This document shows, in pieces, positions 7,019 through 15,469 of a DNA stretch of 64,000 nucleotides (position 1 is its first letter; each line of letters starts with the position of its first letter). Both the position numbers and the translations under genes were made by a program. This DNA comes from Methylococcus sp. EFPC2 (GTDB taxonomy: Bacteria; Pseudomonadota; Gammaproteobacteria; Methylococcales; Methylococcaceae). The stretch spans positions 1,364,001 through 1,428,000 of the forward strand of contig NZ_CP070491.1 in assembly GCF_016925495.1 (NCBI RefSeq). Direction: 5' to 3'. The notes under the pieces were generated by a model, which worked only from the letters and a program-made list of their open reading frames with translations, ran no database searches and had not been told where the DNA came from.

Positions 7019-10000
7019 GACGGCCTTTGCCGAGCTGCATTGCCTGTCCAATTTCAGCTTTCTGCGCGGAGCCTCGCACCCGGAGGAACTGGTGGCCGAG
7101 GCCGCGCGGCTGGGCTACCGGGCGCTGGCACTGACCGACGAATGCTCGCTGGCCGGCGTGGTGCGAGCGCACCTGGAGGCGCGCAAACACGATATCCGGC
7201 TGATCGTCGGCAGCGAGTTCCGGCTGGAAGACGGCCTCAAGCTGGTCCTGCTGGCCACCGACCGCAGCAGCTACGGCCATCTTTCCGCACTCATCACCCT
7301 GGCCCGCCGGCAGGCGGAGAAAGGTAGTTACCGATTGAGCCGGGAGGATCTGGAAACGCATTTTCCGCGAGACTGCCTGGCGATCTGGCTGCCCGGCGAG
7401 CAAATTCAGGAAGCCGACGGCCTTTGGCTCAAGGATCGGTTCGGCAACGAACTTGGTCTGGGTTACGGCCGTTTTCTCTCTGGACGTGATCGCGAGCGCA
7501 TGCGCCAGGCCGAAAGCTTGGGCCAGCGACTCGGTATCCCTCGTGTGGCCTGCAACGACGTGCACATGCACCGCCGCTCGCGCCGGGCGCTGCAGGACAC
7601 GCTCACCGCCATCCGCTTAAACCTCCCCCTGTCGCAACTGGGCTATCAACTGTTCCCTAACGGCGAACGGCATCTGCGTCCCCTGCCCCACCTGGCCGAA
7701 CTCTATCCACCGGACTGGCTCAAGGCGTCGCTGGCCATCTCCGAACGCTGCCACTTTTCGCTGGATGAATTGCGCTATGAGTATCCGCGCGAACTGGTGC
7801 CCGAGGGGCACACTCCCGCCTCCTGGTTGCGCCATCTGGCCGAAACGGGCATGCGGAAGCGCTGGCCGAACGGTGCCCCTGCCAAGGTGCAACGACAAGT
7901 CGAACATGAGTTGAAGCTGATCGCCGAGCTGACCTATGAGCCTTATTTCCTCACCGTGTACGACATCGTCCGCTACGCACGGGAGCATGGCATCCTGTGC
8001 CAGGGGCGCGGCTCGGCGGCCAATTCGACGGTGTGTTTTTGTCTCGGGATCACCGAGGTCGATCCGGCGCGGCTGGATCTCTTGTTCGAGCGCTTTCTTT
8101 CCCGCGAGCGCAACGAACCGCCCGACATCGACGTGGATTTCGAACACGAGCGGCGCGAGGAAGTCATCCAGTACATCTACCGCAAATACGGCCGCCACCG
8201 CGCCGCCCTGGCCGCCACCGTCATCACCTACCGGGCGCGCAGCGCGGTGCGCGACGTGGGCAAGGCGCTGGGCTTGAACCTGGCCCAGGTAGAGCGATTG
8301 GCCGACACGGTGGACCGCTGGGACGGCTACCGGCTGATGCCGGAAGCCTTGCGCGACTGCGGCTTCGATCCGGCAAGCCCGGCCATACGCCGGCTGGCGG
8401 TTCTGGTCGAAGAAATCCAGGGCTTTCCCCGCCATCTCTCGCAGCATGTCGGCGGCTTCGTCATCGCTCGCGACGACTTGTCGCGCCTGGTGCCGGTGGA
8501 AAATGCCGCGATGGCCGAGCGCACCGTGATCCAGTGGGAGAAGGACGATCTGGAAGCCATGGGCCTGCTCAAGGTGGACGTGCTGGCACTGGGCATGCTC
8601 AGTGCCATCCGCAAAGCCTTGGTCCATCTCGGCGAATACACCGGCCGCGCCTGGACCCTGGCCGACATCCCGGCCGAAGACTCGGCGGTCTACGCCATGT
8701 TGCAGCAAGCCGACAGCATAGGCGTTTTCCAGGTGGAGTCGCGCGCGCAGATGACCATGCTGCCCCGGCTCAAGCCGGCCAATTACTACGACCTGGTGGT
8801 CCAGATCGCCATCGTCCGCCCCGGCCCCATCCAGGGCGAGATGGTTCATCCCTACCTGGCCCGGCGCAAGGGCTTGGAGCCGGTCAGCTATCCCAGCCCA
8901 GAGGTGCAAAAAGTGCTGGAGCGTACCTTAGGGATACCGATCTTCCAGGAGCAGGTGATGCAAATCGCCATGGTCGCGGCCGGCTTCACCGCCGGCGAGG
9001 CGGACCAGTTGCGCCGCGCCATGGCGGCCTGGAAGCGCAAGGGCGGGCTGGAACCTTTCGAGCACAAGCTCATGGCCGGCATGCGGGAACGCGGCTATGG
9101 CGAGGAATTCGCCCAGCGCATCTTCCAGCAGATCAAGGGCTTCGGCGATTACGGTTTTCCCGAGTCCCATTCCGCCAGCTTCGCCCTGCTGGCCTATGTA
9201 TCCGCCTGGCTCAAATGCCATCATCCCGCCGCCTTCTGCTGCGCCCTGCTCAACAGCCAGCCCATGGGTTTCTATCAGCCCTCGCAACTGATACAGGACG
9301 CCCGACGGCACGGCGTGGAAATCAGGCCGGTGGACGTGCAGGCGAGCGCGGCCCAATGTTCGCTGGAGTGTGCGGATGAGGCGCCGCCCGCCCTGCGCCT
9401 GGGATACAACCAGGTGAAAGGCTGCTCGGAGCGGGCGGCCTCGGCCATCGTCCGGGCCAGGGAAGAGGGTTTATTCCGCGACGTGGCCGACTTGGCGACC
9501 CGGGCCGGGCTGGAGCGGAAGGACCTGGAATGCCTGGCGGCGGCCGATGCCTTAAAGAGCCTGGCCGGCAACCGCCATCGGGCTTACTGGGAGGCCGCCG
9601 CCCTGGAGCCGCCCACGCCGGTGTTCGGCACACCATACATCGCCGAAGCCAGCCCGATGCTCAGATCGCCGAGCGAAGCCCAGGACATCCTGGCGGATTA
9701 TGCCGCGACCGGTCTGAGCCTGCGCCGCCATCCGCTGGAACTCTTGCGCGACAAGCTGCGGGAGCGGGGCGTCACCACCGCCCAAGCCTTGCGGGACAAG
9801 CGCGACGGCAGCATCGCCCGAGTCGCCGGCCTGGTCATCGGCCGCCAGCGCCCCATGACCGCGGCCGGCGTTACCTTCGTGACTCTGGAAGACGAAACCG
9901 GCCAGGTCAATCTCGTCGTCTGGGCCTCCCTCGCCCAGAAGCAGCGCAAGGCCTTGCTGAAATCGCGTTTATTGGCCGCCACCGGCCAGGTGCAACAGGA

Positions 10001-10091
10001 AGACGGCGTGCTTCACCTGGTCGCCGGAAGGCTGGAAGACTGGAGCGCCTTGATCGGCAGCCTGGCTTTCAAGTCGAGGGATTTTCAGTAG
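7002..10091 (+). CDS. dnaE2: Error-prone DNA polymerase DnaE2 (ImuC)
   Basis: At 1029 residues this is the length expected for DnaE2 and shorter than replicative DnaE. The N-terminal PHP domain begins AELHCLSNFSFLRGAS. The polymerase core has QGRGSAANSTVCF and the catalytic aspartates in PPDIDVDFEHERREEV near residue 376. Helix-hairpin-helix and OB-fold regions follow (AGLVIGRQRPMTAAGVTFVTLEDE near 944-967). It synthesises across lesions during SOS, together with ImuA and ImuB. Its start lies inside the end of imuB, so expression is coupled and LexA-controlled. No clear terminator hairpin was seen directly after it. Confidence 0.95.
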   Translation: MVSTAETAFAELHCLSNFSFLRGASHPEELVAEAARLGYRALALTDECSLAGVVRAHLEARKHDIRLIVGSEFRLEDGLKLVLLATDRSSYGHLSALITLARRQAEKGSYRLSREDLETHFPRDCLAIWLPGEQIQEADGLWLKDRFGNELGLGYGRFLSGRDRERMRQAESLGQRLGIPRVACNDVHMHRRSRRALQDTLTAIRLNLPLSQLGYQLFPNGERHLRPLPHLAELYPPDWLKASLAISERCHFSLDELRYEYPRELVPEGHTPASWLRHLAETGMRKRWPNGAPAKVQRQVEHELKLIAELTYEPYFLTVYDIVRYAREHGILCQGRGSAANSTVCFCLGITEVDPARLDLLFERFLSRERNEPPDIDVDFEHERREEVIQYIYRKYGRHRAALAATVITYRARSAVRDVGKALGLNLAQVERLADTVDRWDGYRLMPEALRDCGFDPASPAIRRLAVLVEEIQGFPRHLSQHVGGFVIARDDLSRLVPVENAAMAERTVIQWEKDDLEAMGLLKVDVLALGMLSAIRKALVHLGEYTGRAWTLADIPAEDSAVYAMLQQADSIGVFQVESRAQMTMLPRLKPANYYDLVVQIAIVRPGPIQGEMVHPYLARRKGLEPVSYPSPEVQKVLERTLGIPIFQEQVMQIAMVAAGFTAGEADQLRRAMAAWKRKGGLEPFEHKLMAGMRERGYGEEFAQRIFQQIKGFGDYGFPESHSASFALLAYVSAWLKCHHPAAFCCALLNSQPMGFYQPSQLIQDARRHGVEIRPVDVQASAAQCSLECADEAPPALRLGYNQVKGCSERAASAIVRAREEGLFRDVADLATRAGLERKDLECLAAADALKSLAGNRHRAYWEAAALEPPTPVFGTPYIAEASPMLRSPSEAQDILADYAATGLSLRRHPLELLRDKLRERGVTTAQALRDKRDGSIARVAGLVIGRQRPMTAAGVTFVTLEDETGQVNLVVWASLAQKQRKALLKSRLLAATGQVQQEDGVLHLVAGRLEDWSALIGSLAFKSRDFQ

Positions 10092-10221
10092 CACGGGGCG
10101 GAGCGGAATGTGTCGCTCTCCCTGCCCACTCCTCCACACGCTTGTATTTTTCCGACAATTCCCCAGAATCATCGGCGTCGGATACCGACCCTCCCATGAC
10201 AAAAACAACCAGGGAATCGCC

Positions 10222-11550
10222 ATGAGCGCCACTCAAACCTCATCCAAACCTCAAATCATCATCGTCGGCGGCGGCGCCGGCGGGCTCGAGCTTGCCACCA
10301 GTCTGGGCAAGGCGCTGGGCAAGAAGTCCCTGGCCGATGTCATCCTGATAGACAGCAGCCGCACTCATATCTGGAAACCGCTGCTCCACGAGGTGGCGGC
10401 CGGCACGCTGGACTCGCACGACGACGAGCTCGATTACCTGGCTCAGGCCCACCAAAACCATTTCCGCTTCGTGCTGGGCCGCATGGACGGACTGGACCGC
10501 GCCGCGAAACAGGTCAAGATCGCACCCATCTTCGGCGATGGCGGAGAGGAAATCGTACCGGCACGCACCCAGCATTACGACACGCTGGTCATCGCCGTCG
10601 GCAGCATCTGCAACGACTTCGGCATCCCCGGCGCGGACGAACACTGCTTGTTCCTGGACACCACCGAGCAGGCCGAACAGTTCCAGCGGCGTCTGCTGGA
10701 AGCCTATCTGCGCGCCAATGTCCATGGTGGCGTGACTGCGGCGGGCGAGCTGGACATCGCCATCGTCGGCGGCGGCGCCACCGGTATCGAACTGTCTGCC
10801 CAGCTCTACCAGGCCGGCCGCTTGCTCAATGCTTACGGCCTGGACAACGTCAAGCCCGAGGACATCAAACTGCACCTGATCGAAGCTTCCAACCGGCTGC
10901 TGCCGGAGCTGCCCGACCGGCTGTCCAACGCCACGCGCCAGCAACTCGCCTCGCTCGGGGTCGACATCCTGCTGGGCGAACGGGTGGTGGAAGTGACCGC
11001 CGAGGCGATGAAAACCCACAGCGGCCGGGTGATACCGGCGGCCATCAAAGTTTGGGCGGCGGGCGTCAAGGCGCCGGACTTTTTGCGCGAAATCGATAGC
11101 CTGGAGACCAACCGGCTGAACCAACTGGTCGTCGGGCCCACCCTGCAGACCACCCGTGACGAGACGATCTATGCCATCGGCGACTGTGCTGCCTGTCCCT
11201 GGCCCGAGAAAGGACCGGAGGCCACCGTCCCGCCGCGCGCGCAATCCGCCCACCAGATGGCCAGCCTGGTCCATGGCAACATCCTGCGCGGCTTGAAAGG
11301 CGAACCGCTCAAGAACTACAAATACCAGGATTACGGCTCGCTGGTGTCGCTGGGTAAGTTCAGCACGGTGGGCAATTTGATGGGCAATCTGCTGGGCAGC
11401 GTGATGATAGAAGGCGTGCTGGCGCGGCTGGTTTACCTGTCCCTCTACAAGATGCACCAATTGGCCTTGTTCGGACCTTTCCGGGTTTCCCTGCTGGCGG
11501 TTTCCAGCTTCTTCAGAAGCCGGCTGAGGCCCAAGATCAAGCTGCATTGA
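10222..11550 (+). CDS. ndh: Type II NADH dehydrogenase (NDH-2)
   Basis: This 442-residue flavoprotein oxidises NADH and reduces quinone at the inner membrane without pumping protons. It has two dinucleotide-binding motifs: FAD site IIVGGGAGGLELATSLG near residue 14 and NADH site IAIVGGGATGIELSAQL near 175. The FAD-end motif YAIGDCAACPWPEKG, and the membrane-anchoring C-terminal region (SLYKMHQLALFGPF) with a basic end, are also present. ATG 10222 follows AGGGA and starts directly before the first beta strand; the open extension to 10108 is not family-like. A strong terminator follows at 11638. Confidence 0.93.
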   Translation: MSATQTSSKPQIIIVGGGAGGLELATSLGKALGKKSLADVILIDSSRTHIWKPLLHEVAAGTLDSHDDELDYLAQAHQNHFRFVLGRMDGLDRAAKQVKIAPIFGDGGEEIVPARTQHYDTLVIAVGSICNDFGIPGADEHCLFLDTTEQAEQFQRRLLEAYLRANVHGGVTAAGELDIAIVGGGATGIELSAQLYQAGRLLNAYGLDNVKPEDIKLHLIEASNRLLPELPDRLSNATRQQLASLGVDILLGERVVEVTAEAMKTHSGRVIPAAIKVWAAGVKAPDFLREIDSLETNRLNQLVVGPTLQTTRDETIYAIGDCAACPWPEKGPEATVPPRAQSAHQMASLVHGNILRGLKGEPLKNYKYQDYGSLVSLGKFSTVGNLMGNLLGSVMIEGVLARLVYLSLYKMHQLALFGPFRVSLLAVSSFFRSRLRPKIKLH

Positions 11551-11637
11551 TAGACGGTCCCGCCGCCGGAACGTCGTGCCGGAAATGCCGTTCCGCGCAT
11601 AGCCGGATCTCGAAGGAAGATTGAGCCCTCAAGCCCG

Positions 11638-11676
11638 GCCCCGCTGCCATCATCGAAAGCAGCGGGGCTTTATTTT
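11638..11676 (+). terminator. Intrinsic terminator after ndh
   Basis: GCCCCGCTGC (11638-11647) pairs perfectly with GCAGCGGGGC (11659-11668) around an 11-base loop, followed by TTTATTTTG. This is a standard Rho-independent terminator on the plus strand. Confidence 0.9.
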
Positions 11677-11779
11677 GTGTACGACATATTCCCTGCCGGT
11701 GTGCGTGGTAAATGTCCGACATTCGGCCTCAACGGTCATTCGTGCCCGCCGCTCAATTTCGCTCGAATGTCGGCTTTCT

Positions 11780-13011
11780 GGTGTGGATTCAACCGGTGGA
11801 TGCAACGGTTTGGTGAAATCGTTGTGCTGGCGTTTCGTAGTTTAGTGTTTTCCTTGGGCGCCCATTCAATTCTCGCGCTACGGCATTAAGCTTGGCTTGT
11901 GAATAGGCAGACAAGTCAATTCCCTTCGGGAAATACTGGCGCAGAAGTCCGTTGGTATTCTCATTGGTTCCCCGTTGCCAAGGGTGGTGCGGATCACAGA
12001 AATAGACTTGGATGTCGGTAGCCAAAGTAAAACGCTTGTGGTCAGCCATTTCCTTGCCCCGGTCCCAGGTCAGCGATTTGTATAATTCTTGCGGCAATTT
12101 ATGAGCATTCTTGATCAACGCATTGGTGACGGTTTCGGTGTCCTTTCCGGACAGTTTGAGCAGCATCACGTAACGTGACTGACGTTCCACGAGCGTCGCA
12201 ATCTGACTGTTCTTGCTGCCGCACAGCAGGTCGCCTTCCCAATGCCCCGGTATGGCCCGATCATCCGCCGCGGCAGGACGTTCGCTAATGGACACGGTAT
12301 CGACGATTCGGCCGTGATTGTCCGTCTTCTGAGTGTGATGACGAGAACGGCGCATGGCGCGTGTACGACGCAAATACGCCAGCAACTCCTTCTTCAAAGC
12401 CCCTCGGGTTTGGATGAACAAGGTGCGATAGATCGTCTCGTGTGACACCTGATGACTTGCATGGTCGGGATAGATGCGCTTGAGCCATCCGGCAATCTGT
12501 TCCGGCGACCACAGCAACTGGAGCTTGTTCGCCACGATGTGGGCAAGCGTTCGGCTCTCCACCAGCTTACAACGCTTGGGACGACGCGCCCGATCCCAGG
12601 TAGCCTGGTCGGCTTGGCTGGCTCTATAGCAACTCCGACCTCCATTGCGATTGATTTCTCGGCTGATGGTGGAAGGCGCTCGCCCGAGCTGGCTTGCAAG
12701 GGTACGAATGGAGTGCCCCGCAACCAAACCTCGGGAAATTTCTTCCCGGTTGCTCAGCGTCAGCGCCAACCTAGAGCGACATCGCGGAGCAGGAGGTATC
12801 CCACCTGTCTCCGCCAGAATTCTCTGAACCGACGAGTGGTTGCGATCGAATAGTTGCGCAATCTGCTGGAGGGAGTCGCCCTTTCTCCAGCGCTCCCACA
12901 TCAGCGCCTTCTGGCTGTCCGTGTAATAGATTCGGGGTCGCTGTTTCATCTGCAACACTCCTTCTGCCTATGCAGATCTAGTATGTTGCATCCACCGGTT
13001 GAATCCACACC
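11780..13011 (-). mobile_element. Complete IS30-family insertion sequence
   Basis: The 27-base terminal inverted repeats are exact: left 11780-11806 (begins GGTGTGGATTC) and right 12985-13011 (its complement). They enclose one transposase gene, giving an element of 1232 bp. The transposase stop codon lies inside the left repeat. No target duplication is evident: the left flank ends TCT and the right flank starts GAT. The repeat itself contains AACCGGTGG, echoing the ACCGGT cores of the array 190 bp to the right. Confidence 0.9.
11789..12949 (-). CDS. IS30-family transposase
   Basis: This 386-residue DDE enzyme has an N-terminal helix-turn-helix (DSLQQIAQLFDRNHSSVQRIL) and a second one (RTLASQLGRAPSTISREINRNGG) as in IS30. 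The catalytic core residues lie in IPGHWEGDLL (Asp), LTWDRGKEMADH (Asp) and PWQRGTNENTNGLLRQYFPKG (Glu). ATG 12949 is chosen because AAGGAG sits 8 bases upstream; an in-frame GTG at 12958 would be too close to that site. The gene is intact, so the element could be active. Confidence 0.93.
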   Translation of the reverse strand: MKQRPRIYYTDSQKALMWERWRKGDSLQQIAQLFDRNHSSVQRILAETGGIPPAPRCRSRLALTLSNREEISRGLVAGHSIRTLASQLGRAPSTISREINRNGGRSCYRASQADQATWDRARRPKRCKLVESRTLAHIVANKLQLLWSPEQIAGWLKRIYPDHASHQVSHETIYRTLFIQTRGALKKELLAYLRRTRAMRRSRHHTQKTDNHGRIVDTVSISERPAAADDRAIPGHWEGDLLCGSKNSQIATLVERQSRYVMLLKLSGKDTETVTNALIKNAHKLPQELYKSLTWDRGKEMADHKRFTLATDIQVYFCDPHHPWQRGTNENTNGLLRQYFPKGIDLSAYSQAKLNAVARELNGRPRKTLNYETPAQRFHQTVASTG

Positions 13012-13198
13012 GATAACCAGCCGGGTTGAAGCGCTCACTCGCGAATATGTAAGCATGTTGCTTCTGGCGGTGTGAGTCACGCATCCCCCCCTATTCCAGC
13101 ACCATGCCTTGCGCGGGAAGGAAGCTTTCGAACGGACACCTGCGCAATTTCATTTTCGCAGGCACTCCCAGCCGGATCCCGGTGCCGACTCGGCAAAA
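13012..13198. other. Non-coding stretch between IS30 and the palindrome array
   Basis: No gene, hairpin terminator or RNA could be supported here. A minus-strand frame entering from the array is open through it but shows no protein-like features beyond the repeat. Confidence 0.35.
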
Positions 13199-13450
13199 AG
13201 CGGTTACCACGATGCAATCACCGGTTTTTGCGCGACGGTAACCGGTTACCACGGGAGGGTCACCGGTATTTTTACGTTGATCACCGGTGATTGAGGCAAA
13301 TTTACCGGTGAGTGTCAGTCGAAAACCGGTGATCGCGAGACGATCACCGGTTACCGTCTCGTGGTAACTGGTTATCACGGGAAAATCACCGGTTACCGTG
13401 CCGCGCTCACCGGTTTTCATGCAGTGGTAACCGATATTTTCGTGTCGGTC
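13199..13450. repeat. Twelve-unit, 21-bp-period array of ACCGGT palindromes
   Basis: Cores ACCGGT, or one-base variants, begin at 13199, 13220, 13241, 13262, 13283, 13304, 13325, 13346, 13367, 13388, 13409 and 13430, exactly 21 bases apart with no slippage. CCCGGT at 13178 may be a thirteenth degenerate unit. Many cores extend to ten-base dyads such as TAACCGGTTA (13239-13248) and TCACCGGTGA (13281-13290). The bases between cores vary widely, so the core and the spacing are conserved rather than the whole unit. Both strands read as heptapeptides with a Thr-Gly pair because the core is palindromic and 21 is a multiple of three. Twenty-one bases is two helical turns, so all dyads face the same side. 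Confidence 0.85.
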
Positions 13451-13728
13451 GGTACGAACACAAGGCGCGCCACCCGGTTTGTTTCGATTATCGATAGTCC
13501 GGTTCGCGAGTTCCATAGAACTTTCGTACCGGTACACGAGTACGGATGCGCGCATCCGCGGGACGACAGGCTAGTGAACCGTTATCGGGATGTCCCTCGC
13601 GGCGCCGATGGGTCGTGCGGGTAGCCGCGATTTGCAATGCGGCCGGCGGGATTCTGAGGCAAGGACCACAGACGTCAGCGGGCGTTGACAGCGGATCGGG
13701 TGCCGCGGCCCACCCGGCTGAGGAGCGG
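13451..13728. other. Non-coding stretch with the left arm of a duplicated segment
   Basis: From about 13541 this stretch is a diverged direct copy of the region right of 20463 (both contain GAGTACGGATG near the junction and GTTGACAGCGGATCGGGTGCC further on). In neither place does it contain a convincing gene. A 154-residue minus-strand frame (13091-13555) runs through it and the array; I do not regard it as a gene. Confidence 0.5.
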
Positions 13729-13993
13729 CTAGCGCGGGCGGTCCGACTTGCCCAACCCTTCCCAGGGTTCGAACAGGCGCTCGTCCTCGATGCCGAACAG
13801 CGCCAGTATCCGGCCCACGGTTTCGTCGATCAGCTCGGGCAGGGTCTTGGCGCGGCCGTAGAAGGCCGGCATGGGCGGGTAGACAATGCCGCCCATCTCG
13901 GTCACGGCCGCCATGTTGCGGATATGGGCCAGATTCAGCGGCGTTTCCCGCAGCCTGATGACCAGGCGCCGGCGTTCCTTGAATGTGACGTCG
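13729..13993 (-). pseudogene. ubiX remnant (C-terminal part only)
   Basis: The minus strand encodes the UbiX C-terminus from about LRETPLNLAHIRNM onward to the end (MGGIVYPPMPAFYGRAKTL, then WEGLGKSD), nearly identical to the intact gene at 20660. The N-terminal flavin/prenyl-binding part is absent because of the deletion, and the frame upstream joins unrelated sequence. An intact copy lies 7 kb to the right, so loss of this copy should be harmless. Confidence 0.85.
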
Positions 13994-14000
13994 TAGCTTG

Positions 14001-14087
14001 TTCGCCGGTGGCACCGACCAGGGGGGCTATCATCGCCTCGCCCACCGGCAGGTGCCCGGCGTCGGGCAGCAGGCGCAGTTCCGATCC
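14001..14087 (-). pseudogene. pip (proline iminopeptidase) C-terminal fragment
   Basis: About 29 codons match the end of the intact pip gene at 21256-21355 (the DAGHLPVGDAMIDALVGATDE region) with a few changes. It is fused to the ubiX remnant by deletion and ends abruptly where the IS481 element begins. Confidence 0.75.
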
Positions 14088-14094
14088 CATTAGT

Positions 14095-15306
14095 TGTAGA
14101 AGTTCAGACTTGATCTGACAGTTACCCGTTTTGGGTGCGCCTGGTTGTCAGATCAAATTCAAGTGGCTGACTTTTTGGTCCCACACCTCCTTTCCAGCAT
14201 GAAGTGTTTGTAGGGGTGTGCGTCCGCAGCACATCTTACCCTGATGGGTTCTCTCCTGGTTATAGTGGTCGATCCAGGCATCCAGGTCGGCCTGCAGCTC
14301 GTCCATGGATAGATAAAGCTTCTTGCGGAAAGCGACCTGATAAAACTCCTGTAACAGGGTTTTGTGGAAGCGTTCGCAGATGCCATTGGTCTGTGGATGA
14401 TGCGCCCGGGTCTTGGTGTGCTCGATGTCGTTGAGCGCCAGATAGAGCTGATAGTCGTGCGTTTCGGCCTTGCCGCAGTATTCGGTGCCCCGGTCCGTCA
14501 GGATGCGCAGTACGCCCATCCCGTGTTCGGCGAAGAAGGGCAGTACCCGGTCATTGAGCAGGTCGGCGGCGGTGATCGGCGTCTTGGTCGTATAGAGCTT
14601 GGCCATCGCCACCTTGCTGTAGGTATCCACGAAGGTCTGCTGGTAGATACGGCCCACGCCTTTGAGCGTGCCGACATAGAAGGTGTCCTGGGAACCCAGG
14701 TAGCCCGGATGCGCCGTGTCGATCTCGCCCTGCGCCAGATCGTCGTCCTGCTTCTTCTCCAGCGCCACCACCTGGGCTTCGGTGAGCACGATACCTTGCT
14801 CTGCCACCTGTTTCTCCAAGGCGGTCAGGCGTCGCTTGAACGAGGCCAGGTCGTTGCGTAGCCAGATGGAGCGGACGCCCGAGGGCGAAACGAAGATGCC
14901 GCGTTGGCGCAACTCGTTGCTGGTCCTGACTTGCCCATGGGCCGGTTGCTCGGTGGCATAGGCAATCACCGCCGTTTCCGTCGCTTCTTCAACCCGGTTC
15001 TTCGGATTCGGTTTGCGGCGGTTGGCGTCAAACAATGCTTCAAGCCCCCCTTCCGCCATCGCATGCTGATAGCGATAGAAGGTGTCACGCGACAGACCCA
15101 TGACCTTGCAGGCCTTGGCGACATTGCCTAACTCGGTCGCCAGGTTCAGCAAGCCGATCTTGTGGCGTATGACATTCTGATTGAGACTACTCATGGGGTT
15201 ACTCCTGCGCTTACGCGCCGTTTCGATGAAGATTCGCACCTCTATCAAAACGGGTAACCCCACCTCTCGGCAAGGAGTACTGTCAGATCTAGTCTGAACT
15301 TCTACA
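14095..15306 (-). mobile_element. Complete IS481-family insertion sequence with 7-bp target duplication
   Basis: Terminal inverted repeats of 28 bases with one mismatch lie at 14095-14122 and 15279-15306 (outer ends TGTAGAAGTTCAGACT). The seven bases CATTAGT flank it directly on both sides (14088-14094 and 15307-15313). The element is 1212 bp with one intact transposase gene. It inserted exactly at the right end of the duplicated ubiX/pip fragment. Confidence 0.93.
14148..15194 (-). CDS. IS481-family transposase
   Basis: This 348-residue protein has an N-terminal helix-turn-helix (LATELGNVAKACKVMGLSRDTFYRY) and an integrase-type catalytic core. The core shows Asp in YLGSQDTFYVG, Asp in ILTDRGTEYCG and Glu in HHPQTNGICERFHKTL. 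ATG 15194 has AGGAGT seven bases upstream, which decides against the open extension to 15263. The frame is intact. Confidence 0.92.
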   Translation of the reverse strand: MSSLNQNVIRHKIGLLNLATELGNVAKACKVMGLSRDTFYRYQHAMAEGGLEALFDANRRKPNPKNRVEEATETAVIAYATEQPAHGQVRTSNELRQRGIFVSPSGVRSIWLRNDLASFKRRLTALEKQVAEQGIVLTEAQVVALEKKQDDDLAQGEIDTAHPGYLGSQDTFYVGTLKGVGRIYQQTFVDTYSKVAMAKLYTTKTPITAADLLNDRVLPFFAEHGMGVLRILTDRGTEYCGKAETHDYQLYLALNDIEHTKTRAHHPQTNGICERFHKTLLQEFYQVAFRKKLYLSMDELQADLDAWIDHYNQERTHQGKMCCGRTPLQTLHAGKEVWDQKVSHLNLI

Positions 15307-15315
15307 CATTAGTCA

Positions 15316-15347
15316 GGGTGGGCAAGCGTCTTTCTGATTGCCCACCC
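15316..15347. repeat. Dispersed hairpin repeat
   Basis: GGGTGGGCAA (15316-15325) pairs exactly with TTGCCCACCC (15338-15347) over a 12-base loop. The GGGCA/TGCCC core is like the hairpin inside imuA. It lies just right of the IS481 target duplication. It could also terminate transcripts but lacks a T run. Confidence 0.55.
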
Positions 15348-15469
15348 TACCACGCTTTCAGGAACACCGTTGAACTAGCACTATCGGCCAAGACCTGATA
15401 GCTACTCCATCGAGTCGAGCGACTCGTCACGGAAGTTAAATCGCGTCCGACCCCATAGTCCCTGAATGA

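Larger units (their letters stand above)
13541..14087. repeat. Direct, internally deleted duplication of the 20463-21355 region
   Basis: The segment repeats, in the same orientation and with scattered substitutions, the non-coding strip left of ubiX, the last part of ubiX, and the last part of pip. Two internal deletions are visible against the intact copy: one between the GTGACGTCG at about 20917 and CACGTCG at about 21054 (six-base microhomology ACGTCG), the next between TAGCTTG at about 21061 and TTCGTCGGTGG at about 21281. It stops at 14087, one base before the IS481 target duplication. Confidence 0.85.

Noticed and set aside
7997-9379. 460-residue frame inside dnaE2
   Set aside because: Out-of-frame Arg/Gly/Pro-rich translation over a region with clear DnaE2 motifs.
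11780-13011. Target-site duplication for the IS30 element
   Set aside because: The bases next to the two inverted repeats (TCT left, GAT right) do not match, so no duplication is claimed.
13199-13450. CRISPR array
   Set aside because: The period is only 21 bases and the conserved part is a six- to ten-base core; there are no repeat/spacer units of CRISPR size and no cas genes.
13091-13555. 154-residue minus-strand protein-coding gene
   Set aside because: Openness follows from the 21-base period; no ribosome binding site is present, and its first codons fall at the duplication boundary.
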